Positions 23,501 to 33,761 of a DNA stretch of 64,000 bases are shown here, one piece after another. The stretch lies in assembly GCA_037176885.1 (NCBI GenBank), contig JAWWNJ010000115.1:496001-560000 (forward strand). The letters are read 5' to 3'. The notes below the pieces were generated by a model that ran no database searches, was not told the DNA's origin, and saw nothing but the letters and a program-made list of their open reading frames with translations. Each line of letters opens with the position of its first letter. The first letter of the stretch is position 1. This DNA is from Favolaschia claudopus. Its lineage: Eukaryota; Basidiomycota; Agaricomycetes; Agaricales; Mycenaceae. The position numbers were made by a program, and so were the translations under genes.

Positions 23501-25665
23501 CTGCATAAACACGGCATGCCCAGCTCGACGACGCAGCTGATCTCCGTCCGTAGCGAAGTTCCATATCTCTCCGATCGCTGCCTGCCCCGTCTCCTTCCAA
23601 ACCTTGAGTATCATGCGAAAGAGATCAGCCATATCCTCCCATGTCTCCTGCTTGCACGTCGGAGCACATACAAGGGGGTATATGGTGGTTTCACCGCTGC
23701 ATCGCGCTGCGACAAATGCCATCTCCTTGCCGAAATGAAGTGTCCCGTCATGAAGGCAGCTGACAAGACGAGTCGCCGAATCGTGGGTTTTGAGATCCAA
23801 GGGAATACCACGGGAGTGTTTCTGGCATAGTCCACCGACTTGATTCGCATGGGAGAAGTAACATGCTTGCTCCTCGATTGCACATTCATCCATCATGATA
23901 GTGACACCACGCCGACCGGTATATGGGACCTCCGCCTCGCTACGTGGAACGAGCATCACATTCTGAATATTCCGTCGAATTTCGTACTCGGAGATGGGCC
24001 CAATTGTGGGTGTCACTTTAACAAATTTTGCGGAGTTACAGATGGTGCGTAGGGAAGGGAGATTGAGGGAATGATTCATTGCATAGAGGAGAGAGCGACC
24101 ACCTAATCGGTATATCAGGATACCAAGGTCTTTCTCAAAAGCCGTGAATCCTTTCGTATGTCGAAGTCCATCCACGGCTTCGGTCAGAAAATTGACCATC
24201 GTTCGTACACTGGCGCCATTGCGTCGTGCCGTCTCAATGATGGCATGGATTCGTGGGATGTCGTTCTCAGCTATTGCCACAAGAAGGCGGTCAAAGTCAT
24301 CTAATTTCCGAGCGAAGCTCGCGAGGCGCCGCCCCAGATTCAATGTCTGGAATACCAGAAATGAGTCAAGAGCATGACGGAGATAGAAGAAGAATACCTG
24401 AAGCTTGAGCTTGTTCATTTCCTCGTTCCGCTCAACGAGTTGTTCACGCAGTTGATCGTGACCAAGATATTTCAAGTTAGTACCCGGCTTGGCGTCGCGC
24501 GCGATCTTGGCAAGGTCTTCAAGCCGCCCACGAATGCCTTCGCAGGCCTGACAGTGCGGGGAATGTGGCGTAGTGATTCTGCGGCACTCCTTTGACCACA
24601 CATCAATGACCTTTCCACGCTCTCGAATCTCAATCTCCAAACGCAATGCACATTCGTCTGGGTCATCGCCAAGAAACGAGAGACGATGGAACGGGAAAGT
24701 GGAGCGAAAGGGAAGCTCTGGTGGCCACTCCAGCCTCAGCCCACTACACAAACCCGCTGATTCAAATTCAGGCTCATCCACCTCCATGGAAGAATGCACG
24801 GCTGCAGGTGTTTGGGGAGCAGACAAAATACGATGATGTCTGTATGAAATTAAGTGACTGTTGACTGAGCTATTCCTAAAAGGACCACGTACGACAGTCG
24901 GAAACTATCCGGTGATTCATTCACAAAAGGAAGGGCAGGGGAAGCAAGCAGAGGAGACCATGAGAGGGAGTTGGTGCTGGATGGGGCAGGTGAAAACGGC
25001 GGAAGAGACGCGAGAGAGGGAGACCGAGAAAATTGCGATGGTGATCCCTGCGACCCGGTAGATCTAACAGAGAACGACGGAGCCCGGGAGAGAGGTGCGG
25101 GGAACCCAGATTTTGGTTTACATTTCTTTCCGCGCATATGCTGCTCAAGGGTCTGAAACTGCCCACTCTGATCAAGAAAACGAGTCGTAGATATCGCAGT
25201 ATTGATCCAGCTATGGCATTTGTAGCATTGCAGCTCCCAAGTCTGCACCTGCGATGTGCGGGAAGAAATCTGGCTATTATCGTAGAGCTCGCACAGTTCC
25301 AGGGAGGAGGGAGTCACTGGAAGAGGAGAAGGAGCAGATTTTTGTCCCTCATCTGCTGAGGTTGTCGAGGTTTGAGACGTGGATACTGAAGGGATGGAAG
25401 GGCTCGGTACGTTTGAGGCAAAACCGCTGGGATAACTGGGAGACTCATTGAAATTTCGTAGATTTGTGTCGAGAGGAGGAAGCAGAGGTGTTATGCGCTG
25501 AGAACCCTCAGATGCAGCTGGGCCAGCCGGAGGCATGTCGACGTCGAAGGGTCTGCCTTCCTCATGGTGAAAAGAAATTAACAAGCTGTTCGAAGGGCTT
25601 GGGGCCGCAGGCTGGGATTGAGAACGGGGACGAAAAGAGTGTAGTTGGGAATCATAGTCCTCCAT
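20584..25665 (-). CDS. Large RNase H-fold transposase-like protein, 1606 residues, six exons, intact
   Basis: Exons: 25665-24893, 24839-24398, 24346-23383, 23328-21409, 21356-21154 and 21102-20584. They sum to 4821 nt with no frame error; introns are 51-54 nt with GT-AG ends. Residues ~147-182 hold a C-x2-C...H-x5-C zinc-binding pattern in an otherwise Ser/Pro-rich N-terminus. A probable catalytic core follows: D558 in TIMMDECAIEE, D672 in NFATDGDQLRR, FDWRHIIKRHCTLLR at ~719, and E903 in DPVEQHFGYTRELGGHNS. This order resembles P-element/hAT-type transposases, which carry an insert between the second Asp and the Glu. The C-terminus has more zinc-binding patterns: CLYC...H-x3-H at ~1389, CGFC...C at ~1441 and CGLC...H-x4-H-x3-H from ~1492. 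Calling it a transposase is inference from the residues plus the inverted repeats around it. The start at 25665 could be further upstream. Confidence 0.75.
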
Positions 25666-26030
25666 GGAGGACCGACGAGCGAGGTTGCGCGCGCGCCGCC
25701 GCGTACAGACTCCAGCGACGTCGCGTCGAAGTCGCGTTTGGAAAAAATCCACGAAGTCTCGTGATGATCTTTGATTCGCCGAAGATGACCGAAAAACTCT
25801 ATTTCAAGCTACATAAAACGAGCATAGACAATCGAGTAGTGTAGATGTGCACAGAATATGTACAAATGGGGGGTCTCGCAAAAAATTGGGGTTATCGGTC
25901 AATGGTTAGAGTCACAGTAAAAAGTCGAGGAATCGGACAAGGAAAAGTTGGTCGGACATATCGGATTGCCTAATTTGGGGGGGTTGTCAAAGAGCCCTGT
26001 GTCTGATCGGCCACGATCGCTCACCTCTTG
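25666..26030. other. Transposon 5' region and inner part of its right terminus
   Basis: 25993-26030 carries the inner end of the right inverted repeat (GAGCCCTGTGTC, GATCGCTCACCTCTTG). The rest should be the promoter of the transposase gene. No other gene is seen. Confidence 0.5.
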
Positions 26031-26276
26031 CTCATCTCGATGCCGGACAGGACTTGAAGGGGTCGGGTGGATGCGATGGGTAATCGCAGGTCGGGATCTT
26101 TCCATACTCAAAGTCTCATCCAATTTTGATACTAGAACCTTAAGACGAGTATGATTTATTTGTCCATGGTTGCGGATTATCGGCAACAAACAATCGAATC
26201 AAATTTCAAGTTCATACAGCTCTGTGGGTGTTCAAGCAACCACCTATCACCTGGGTCTCAGAAAGTACGCCCGTGC

Positions 26277-26702
26277 TTACTGAGGAGGCGCCACGCAGCG
26301 GAAATGCTTCGCAAGATCACAACTCCCCACCCCTATGAAGCAAATCTTATCCCCACTCTCCGGGGCACACGTCGCCACCAACGGGCTCACTGCCTGGCCG
26401 TGATGATACGCGTAGTATCCTCCGGAATTCGCATCCAGGAAGAAATCGAGAGGGCCGAAGCCAAAGGGGTTGCCGTCGAAGGACAGGACGTGCGGCCAGC
26501 TGGCGACGTCGTCGGTCTCCGCGGCGGCGTGGGTGTTGCAGCCGAAGTTATCGGGGAGGAGCTGGATGGAGGAGTCGAGCTCGATGCCGCCGCCGGGGTC
26601 GGATTCGACGCTGCAGATTGTGCGGACGATGTGGAAGACGGTTTGGGCGTTCGCGAGGGAGAGGCTCGCGAGGACGAAGAGAGGGGTGAGAGAGAATTTC
26701 AT
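26277..26702 (-). CDS. Small secreted cysteine-rich protein, 141 residues, single exon
   Basis: The ATG at 26702 opens a classic signal peptide, MKFSLTPLFVLASLSLANA, with predicted cleavage after Ala19. The mature part is Gly/Asp/Ser rich (DPGGGIELDSSIQLLPDNFG) and has six cysteines, four of them in the last 35 residues (ATCAPESGDKICFIG, GSCDLAKHFRC). No family is recognised; by size, signal peptide and cysteines it resembles fungal small secreted proteins, some of which act as effectors, but nothing here shows that function. Local GC is higher than around it. It lies wholly inside the 1.72 kb nested element, suggesting capture by a mobile element or insertion of the element's ends around it. 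Confidence 0.7.
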   Translation of the reverse strand: MKFSLTPLFVLASLSLANAQTVFHIVRTICSVESDPGGGIELDSSIQLLPDNFGCNTHAAAETDDVASWPHVLSFDGNPFGFGPLDFFLDANSGGYYAYHHGQAVSPLVATCAPESGDKICFIGVGSCDLAKHFRCVAPPQ

Positions 26703-27753
26703 TCTGTGGAGTGGTTGTTGGTGCGCTATTGATATACAGGTGGGACAGACATACCTTGAACTCGGGTGGGATAAAGAGGCAGGCTGAGTAGTCAACCTGA
26801 TAGAATTTGGTCCTGCAGCGAGACTTTATATTCTTCAAAGAACTCGGGAGCCAAGAAATTCCTGTTAATCGCACGGCGTGTTCAGCGCAATTCGAGTCAA
26901 GACTATCATCTACGCTGGACAATCAAGTCCCACCCTCGTCAGCGGCGTCGAAGAAAGTGAATCAAGGACGGCGTTTGAAGCTCGATTTGGGTTGACAGTC
27001 CAATGTTTGCCTCCGATTCATGTCCTCCCTGCCCGGCAACGCGGGGGAATGTGATCATTGAATATGGCTAGTGAGTCTGCGCGGTGGGCGGTAGTCGGTG
27101 ATTCGTGGCGTGGTTGCATGCGCATCGGAACCGAAGGAGGAGGGAAAGGACCGTTCCTAAGATAATAATGCCAAAGATAATATAAAAGTCATCAGATGCA
27201 ATTGAATGTTCTTAACCCGGGAGACCGTGCTTACCAGAGCATAAACCTCGACCGAGCAAAGGCTCACTGGTCAAAGGGAGAAGACTAGACGCCCAGGAGG
27301 TCACACGAGACGATCTGTTTCCGCAATTCAGCCCAGAAAAGACTGGCGAATGGAATTCCCCGAAATTGCTATATTTCCGAGCTCGTCACCAGATTCCGAG
27401 GACGCGGAATATTCCCCAAACAAGCGGTATAGGCAAGGTATAAGTACCACGCAGAAGAGTCGACTTTGGCAGGGGGAATCGGTATAATCGTTGCGACCAC
27501 GACAAATTTTATGGCTGATGCTGATGCGTCTGAATCCTGCTGAATGCCTCGATATAATCAAGAACCGACATTCCCGGAAGCAGACAATGGATAGAATTCC
27601 AAGCGGGAGCTGGGATCATGGGAGCCCCAGCAATATTTCGTAAAAGGGCAGCAGCAAGCCTTGTGAGTGAAGTGCATCGCAAAAACTTTGCAAACAAATG
27701 GAAAGTCCCTCGGCCTGCAATCCCGACCCCTTCAAGTCCGGCATCGAGATGAG
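26703..27753. other. Right part of the nested element, no gene seen
   Basis: Between the secreted-protein gene and the right end I find no supported coding frame. The stretch before 26900 should hold the gene's promoter. Confidence 0.4.
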
Positions 27754-27836
27754 TTGGAGATGAGAGGAAAGGAAAGAGAGCTGTCACAGGGAGTCACGGT
27801 AGGTGACCATGATCACCGAATAGTGATCGCCGTCGT
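27754..27836 (-). repeat. Outer part of the right terminal inverted repeat of the 7.5 kb transposon
   Basis: The minus strand reads ACGACGGCGATCACT, then TTCGGTGATC and GTGACAGCTCTC, matching the left terminus with about nine differences over 83 bp. The rest of this terminus is displaced to left of 26030 by the nested insertion. Confidence 0.8.
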
Positions 27837-27899
27837 CAGCCGACAAAGCCGAAGTCTTGCCTCGCCACTTGACCAGAGCCAGTAATATACGCGGAGGTG

Positions 27900-28720
27900 G
27901 CAACCGGCTGAGTTCCACTGTTGATCGCCGGACTCCAATGCTGTTCGGCAGCCCGGCATTGGACTCCAGTGGACCTTTCACTGGACTACACTGGATTCCG
28001 TTGGATTACATTGGGGGCCGTTGGAGGCCGTTGGAGGCCGCTGCCCACCAATTTCCAGTGTAATCCAGTGGAGTCCATCGAGTTTTCACAATGTTCCGGG
28101 CTCAAACAATTTAGCTAGCACGGCATATTGGCGGCATATTCGAATTATATCGGCGTCCGAGTCGACTCGGACGGTCAACTTGTCGAGTGTATTTTGCCTT
28201 GAGTCCTTTTTTCTACTGAAAACAAAGAAGGCAAATACAGTACTCACTTATTTGTCATCTCTAGATCATGCAGCAAAGTAGAGGGAGGATTGATTCATTT
28301 TGACAATAGACAATAGAAGAGGATCAAGTATGAACAAGTCCAACCAAGACAGTATACCCCGGGCTCGCGTTGGTTTTCAACTTATTGAACCGTGAGTAAC
28401 GAAGGTTAAAACCGTCCGGAACTTGAGCCAAACACACAAAATTCAACTTCACTTATGCAAATTCCTCTGAGATGAGTCTAAAAGTTGCTATAAACTTGAT
28501 ATTTCCCGAAAGAACCAGCACTCTCCGCTGACTCCCGACGATTTCCACCAGAATCCAGTGCGGATATGTGTGTGGGTCAGTGGGAAACAGCGAGGATCAA
28601 CGGACTTCGCTGCTGTCACTGGATCACATCGTCCAGCAGTGTTCACCAATGTCCACTGGTGGCCAGTGGTGGCCGCCAACGAACTTTCCACCGGCGGGCA
28701 TATTACTCACCAGAGCCATC
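27900..28720. repeat. Spacer with CCAGTGGA / TCCACTGG-type short repeats
   Basis: Words such as GGACTCCAGTGG, CACTGGA, TTGGAGGCCG (twice) and TCCAGTGGAGTCC recur on both strands at 27910-28085, and similar words return at 28540-28680 just before BTB gene 2. CCAATGC / GCATTGG at about 27934-27962 can form a hairpin. This looks like an old inverted-repeat element, but its ends are not clear. Confidence 0.4.
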
Positions 28721-29709
28721 ATGGTGGAAGGTTCCCCAAATGCCTTCCCTGCATTCCTCACCTCCGCCCCGTTTGACGACGCGACGGCCGACACAATTCT
28801 GCGCTCCTCCGACGGCGTCGACTTCCACGTTTATCGTATCATCCTGTCTTGTGCTTCACCCTTCTTCAAAGACATGTTCTCCCTCCCACAAGCGAATTCG
28901 ACGGATCTCGGTCTCCCAATCATCCCACTCTCAGAACACTCCCGTCTTCTTGACAGCTTTCTACGGGTCTGGTATCCTGGCGCGAAAACGGTCCCCTTCG
29001 AAAACGTAGACCAGCTTGCGGACGTGATCGAGCTCGCGCTGGTCAAATACGATCTGGAGTATCTCGCTCCATTTTTACAGAAACAGCTTCTTTCATTCAA
29101 AGAGCTCCGGTGTCTTTCGGTCTTCTCCATCGCATGCCGCTATGGCTGGGACGACATCGTTAAGGACGCCGCCAGGCAGAGCCTCACTTTCGATATTCAG
29201 TGGCTCATCGGCAGGAATAGCTCCCATCTCAAATATATCACAGGCCATAATTACCAAGCACTGCTGAGATACCATGCAGCTTGTAGCCAGGCCGCATCGT
29301 CAGCCGGACGCCTTCTCCCCTGGGCCGATGCAGAGTATACATGGATCCATTGCACCACATGCGCTGCCCATCCGGCGAAACGCTCGGTTCCTGGTCTTGA
29401 GGGACGCATCGCGCCCCGCGCTTGGATATTTCAATACCTCGACGACGCGGCTGCGGTTTTGAAGCAGAAACCCGGCGCCAATGTGAAGGACCCTGGACTG
29501 GTTGTTGGTGCTCATCACAAGATTATGGCCTGTCACGCGTCGTTGGGAAATTTGAGTTGTCGAATTAACGGACTACGAGATCTTTCCAAGTTCATCGCTG
29601 AGAAGTATGTCCCAGCCATCAATGAAGCGATCGACGCGGTGAGTTTATTTCATGCTGTTCGTGGTTGTGTTCGCCTCACTGGATTATCCAGGTCCCGCTA
29701 CGAATCTAG
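28721..29709 (+). CDS. BTB/POZ domain protein, paralogue 2 (311 residues, two exons)
   Basis: Exon 1 is 28721-29638 and exon 2 29692-29709, joined over a 53 nt GT-AG intron (GTGAGT...ATCCAG). The product is collinear with paralogue 1 at 3530 over its whole length (for example ADTILRSSDGVDFHVYRIIL, LADVIELALVKYDLEYLAP, RAWIFQYLDDAAAVLKQKP) and ends VPLRI. The BTB fold covers about residues 20-115. If the intron is retained, the frame runs on to 29776. The conserved place of the tiny last exon (five codons) in both genes supports both models. Function is unknown beyond BTB dimerisation or adaptor roles of the family. Confidence 0.85.
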
Positions 29710-30055
29710 CTTTTTTGTGTTTTCTTTGCTTCCCGAGTCGGAGGGCTGTTTCTCAGCGGTTCAAGAGCAACACTAGGCGCTTCTGCGGAGAACTGAGCGA
29801 ATAGGATGGTCGTAGAAGAAAGCGTTGGGATCCCTTAAACATCTATCTAGCGATGGCTCTTGTCGAAATGAAGCTCGGAAACTCTATTGAAATTCATTGC
29901 AACCCATCTCTGACGCTCCGTTCATTGTTACCTCGATAATCAATTCAATAGAGTTGGAGCGAGGTGGTGCGCTCGCGTTTCAGCTGTGACGTACGCCCAT
30001 CTCCACCGATACTTAAGCGCCTCCTCTTTCCGCAACCCACCCGCCCATCATCGCC
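29710..30055. other. Intergenic, upstream of the DUF6593 gene
   Basis: No gene seen. The last 60 bp are C-rich and lead into CGCCATGTC, a good start context at 30056. Confidence 0.4.
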
Positions 30056-30786
30056 ATGTCTATCCCTCTCACATTCACCGGCGACAAAATTCTCGAAACC
30101 GCTCTCGTCGGTCCAGATAACGCCGTTCACTACACAACAAGCACGACAAGCGGTTTTCTTGGTCGGAAAACTACAACGGTCTCTGGCGCTAGTGGCGCCA
30201 ACGGAGTCATCAATTGGCGAGATAAGACCTTCACTATCAATGGGGAAGAGAGAAAGTGGAAGGATTTGAAGTCGCGGACCGGTGGGGTATTTAGCTCGTG
30301 CGTATCTTGTCCTTTGTTCATATCCCTACGGAAATCTGATATATCTTCTTGGTTGCGTTGCAAGGGAACGCGAATGGAATTGGGGCCCCCGGCACTTCAG
30401 ACTGAAATATCATAACTCTCAAAAGGAGCTCCTCGTGCGTCATCCCTGCATGGGCTCTTCACGCCATTTCACCTGTTTTGCAGGCCACACCTTCTACAGG
30501 CAACCCCGCGGACACCGTCCGATTCACCGTCCACCGCCCCCATCTCCTCCACGAAAATGAGCCCGCCGTGATATACTTCCCGCCCCAGATGCAAGACGAG
30601 TCGGAACGTATGTTCCTTTTGATGGCGATTCTGCAGACGGATACAATACGGCAAGATAACGTGGGTTCGTTTTTTTGTGTTCGGGGAGCCGCACTGATAT
30701 TGTTGTGTTGGTTGATTGGATAGCAACGAGGGGCAGCGGCTGCTAGCTCAGCCAGTTCAGCCAGTGCGGCAGCTGCTGTCTCATAA
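30056..30786 (+). CDS. DUF6593-like protein, 183 residues, four exons
   Basis: Exons: 30056-30297, 30365-30434, 30484-30660 and 30724-30786. All junctions keep frame and the last exon ends in an Ala/Ser-rich tail. The pattern is that of the Agaricomycete DUF6593 family, a compact beta-rich domain related to tubby/LURP-type folds: a start with LTFTGDKILETALVG, a Thr-rich strand (TTSTTSGFLGRKTTTVSG), INWRDKTFTING, WKDLKSRTGG, then EREWNWGPRHFRLKYHN and an AVIYFP strand. No enzymatic residues are evident and the cellular role is unknown. The family assignment is by pattern only. Confidence 0.7.
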
Positions 30787-31036
30787 TAATGGATTCAAGG
30801 AACGCAGTAATGTAAATTTGAGTGTAATACAAGCATGTTTCTGCCCACTTGGTTCCGTTCCCAATCAAAGTTTTCCATCGTCAAATCCTCCGAAACGGCA
30901 ATGAGGTAATACGGAGGGCAGCAATAAATTAGAATCAAGACAAGGAGAATTCATTACAGAAACAGATAATCGAAGTTCAAGTCGAACCCTGAAGGCATCC
31001 AGCGACTCAAATGTTATCAAAGGTCTTGATACTATG

Positions 31037-33761
31037 TTAGAAGGAATTAGAGTTTTGTAAAAACGAAATTGTCACTATCACGCACTCCCCAGCGCTAACA
31101 GTCCCGCTCGTAAGTTGTTGTTTGTTGGTGAAGCCATCGGCGGGGCATTTCAGTGCAACAGAGGCCTGGCGACGCATTGACGAACGTTTCTTTACAGACT
31201 GACAGACATAGAGGTAATGAAATACAGAGCATGAAGCTGGAGTGAACGTACCGGCGTCTGACCACTGCCAAAGCATTTCTAGATGTAAAATACAATAAGC
31301 GGGATTCGACGCCACTCAATTGACTCTCGTGCGTACGTTCAAAATTCGAAACCTGGTTCCTTGGGCTTGACTGTGCAAGTCCGACGAAAAGAGACCTATA
31401 TAGCGTATTCAGCTCGATACAATTCACACACAACGAAAACAACTCGAGCTAACTCACCGCCGAAGTCACCTTTCGAGTCCACACCAAAAGCGATGAGGCT
31501 CTCAAACTTCACACATCCATCGAAAGCTGAAGAAGTGTCGTCCCGGGTTTCGAATCGCGCAGCTAGTTCTGTGGACGTAGGCAGAAGCGCCGTCCCCACC
31601 TCCGTCGCTGGAGCGTTCTGCGCATTTAGCTGCATCACGAAAGACGTCTCTGCGCCGAGGCCCACGGATACCTGCGTCTTCGCCGCGCCGTCGAAGCCCG
31701 TCACAGCGAGATTGAAAATCGGATTGATGTGCGCACCTAGCTGTTCATGATATACAGTGAAGTAAGCTTCCGTTAATTGGATTGCGGGGTGAGAAGCGCA
31801 TACGGATCCGGAGGAGGCGACGCCTGGCACGACATTCATGACGAGGGCTGAGAAGGCGATCGTTCAGCAACAGAAGCCAGAAGTTGAGTGCACAGACGCA
31901 CGTGTATCCCCAGCAATGAACGAAGCGACCGCTGGGTGATCACTTTGCGGAGGGAATGTTGCCTCTATCTTCTGCGCGACCATGTTGAAGCCCAGATTGA
32001 CATCCATGACTGTATCCACTTGTCCGATGACTTTCGCGGATGCACTGAATGACGGTTCGATTTTGAGGATGCCGGGTACCTCCAACGCTATTTGTCGCTG
32101 TGATTCAACTCGGTATTCCCTTGATCAAGCTCAGAATCACCCACCTGGAATGCCCACGCTTCCGAGCTGTATTGTGTCAGTGGAAATATCTCCCTGTCGT
32201 AGAGCCGGAGCTGTCAGTGCAAGTTGTCATGTATCAGATATCTAAACACGCACGATGACATCTGCAGACAATGTCATTATCCCACCAATTCCCGCAGCCA
32301 TCCCGATTCCCATGAAAAATGAGTTGAACTGCGCGTATTGCTTACATCAAGAGAGGAAGAATGAACATTGGATAGCGTACCTGGCGCGGCGACAAGGTTC
32401 CAGTCGCGGAAACCGCAAGATTCAGCTGTGCAACCAAATTGGCGGCGATGTCGACCTTCACTGAAGGCGTTGAACTTCCGCAGGTAAGGGGCGAATTCAT
32501 GAGATTCGCATTGGAGATGCTGAGAGTAGCCGGCGGGATGCTGAATTGTTTGGCAAAGTCGAGTTTGTTCCGGTCAGGGACTGTATGATTGCACACGGAC
32601 ATACGGTGTCAGTGAGAATTCGAACCGCCATGAAATAATTTGATAGAACTTACACTTCTCCTGGATCATTTTGTCCACGATGTCTTTGAATGCTGGATTA
32701 GTCAAGACCTCTGCGAGTTGAATTTTGATCTTGAGCGTAGCGTGGAGTAATTGAAGAAGGAATAGCATTCACCTGCTGCGGCCTTCAGGCTCTGGTTGAG
32801 GGCATCATTTGTGAAGGAATCAAAAGACGATAGAAAGGCATCAATGTCGGAATCGTCGAAACGGCGCTGAGGAGAGGGGTGACGCGAGCTCCAGCGGCGT
32901 TTTTGAGAAGTTTTGAATTCGACGGGGACTCCTGGAACTGAGGCAGCTCGGATGGCGAAACTGATTTTGCCAGTCCTACAGAAATCAACCATGAGTTGTG
33001 AGCAAAGTTGTAATAATGAATGAGGCAATGGATGCACGAACTTGGACCAATCAACCTTGTCAAAATCAGTATCGAGTGCCAGAGCTCTCACAACAGGCTG
33101 TTGGCCGTCGCGGCGTACGAGCCCACGACGAACGGAGGTGGGGATGGACTGATCGTCAGGAATCCATGACTTGGCGATGCGGGCGAAGCCGCTTGGTCCG
33201 CACTGAATTCACCGTAGCATTACGATCAGCATTGCGATTGAAAGGGAGACTGTAGTTGTGAATGCTGAGCGCACCTCATTGGGCAATCGCACAATCTTCC
33301 CAACAGCGCCTACGTCTTTATCTAAATGCCCACAATGCGATTCTTCGGCCTCAGGATCGTTCATGCATACGAGGCGGATGTTCTGAGACTGTGCGTTTGA
33401 GTCGCAGCCGAGAATTTGCCAGTGTGCGGCGTTGGTTATGTCGGTTATCGCTGTGTCTGAGCCCCACTGTACTTGATTTCAGCCACGAATGTTGATGAAT
33501 AAGGAAGGCGTTACGATTTTGAGCGTTCCCGAGCCGGAGGTGTTGGTGCTCGGAAAGTCTTCACTCGCTTAGATAACGCGCTGGGTAGGAAAGAAATTTC
33601 TGGGACGCACCGTAGGTGCATTCACCAGCGATGCATGGAGCCTGGCAAGCATTGAATGGGGAGAAAATATCCCAATGGTGATTAAAACTCACATCCCAAT
33701 TATTGACAGCTCGAACGCCATGAACGAGCGGAAGAAGGATCAAAATTAGAGGAGGGATCAT
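31037..33761 (-). CDS. Large secreted protein of the DUF7223-type Agaricomycete family, many exons
   Basis: The ATG at 33761 encodes signal peptide MIPPLILILLPLVHGVRA. I could link about 15 exons in frame: NNWD joined to APCIAGECTY; a TNTSGSGTLKI exon; DTAITDITNAAHWQILGC; GAVGKIVRLPNE; CGPSGFARIAKSWIPDDQS; an Arg/Ser-rich region; EVLTNPAFKDIVDKM; LNLAVSATGTLSPRQ; an EVPGILKIEPSFSASAKVIG exon; NPIFNLAVTGFDG; FRILNKCFGSG; and a last exon ending at 31037. Introns are 45-70 nt. These motifs in this order match a widespread mushroom family of extracellular proteins of unknown function, probably cell-wall or spore related. The C-terminal exons lack further domains. Exon edges in the middle are less certain. 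Confidence 0.75.

Larger units (their letters stand above)
26031..27753. mobile_element. 1.72 kb inverted-repeat element nested in the transposon's right terminus
   Basis: Both ends start CTCATCTCGATGCCGGAC and continue with TTGAAGGGGTCGGG; the left copy has a 5 bp insert (AGGAC). Weaker similarity extends to about 70 bp. TTG lies directly outside both ends (26028-26030 and 27754-27756). The uninterrupted left terminus of the host transposon has one TTG at this place (CCTCTTGGAG), so TTG is a 3 bp target duplication. No transposase lies inside, so it is non-autonomous. It contains a small secreted-protein gene. A 3 bp duplication fits PIF/Harbinger or CACTA-type insertion; class is inference. 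Confidence 0.8.
20288..27842 (-). mobile_element. ~7.5 kb DNA transposon with ~125 bp inverted termini (contains a nested element)
   Basis: The left terminus read inward from about 20293 and the right terminus read inward on the minus strand from about 27836 both begin ACGACGGCGATCACT and then TTCGGTGATC. They continue together through GTGACAGCTCTCTTT, CCTCTCATCTCCAAGAGG, TGAGCGATC and GACACAGGGCTC, about 125 bp with substitutions. On the right this match is interrupted exactly by the element at 26031-27753. The outer 30 bp form a palindrome (GATCAC / GTGATC). One transposase-type gene fills the element. No convincing target duplication was seen at either edge, so the ends are good to a few bases. 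Confidence 0.75.

Noticed and set aside
21530..24836. Several plus-strand frames of 60-154 codons antisense to the transposase gene
   Set aside because: The minus-strand gene has a complete in-frame exon chain and motifs; the antisense frames have none.
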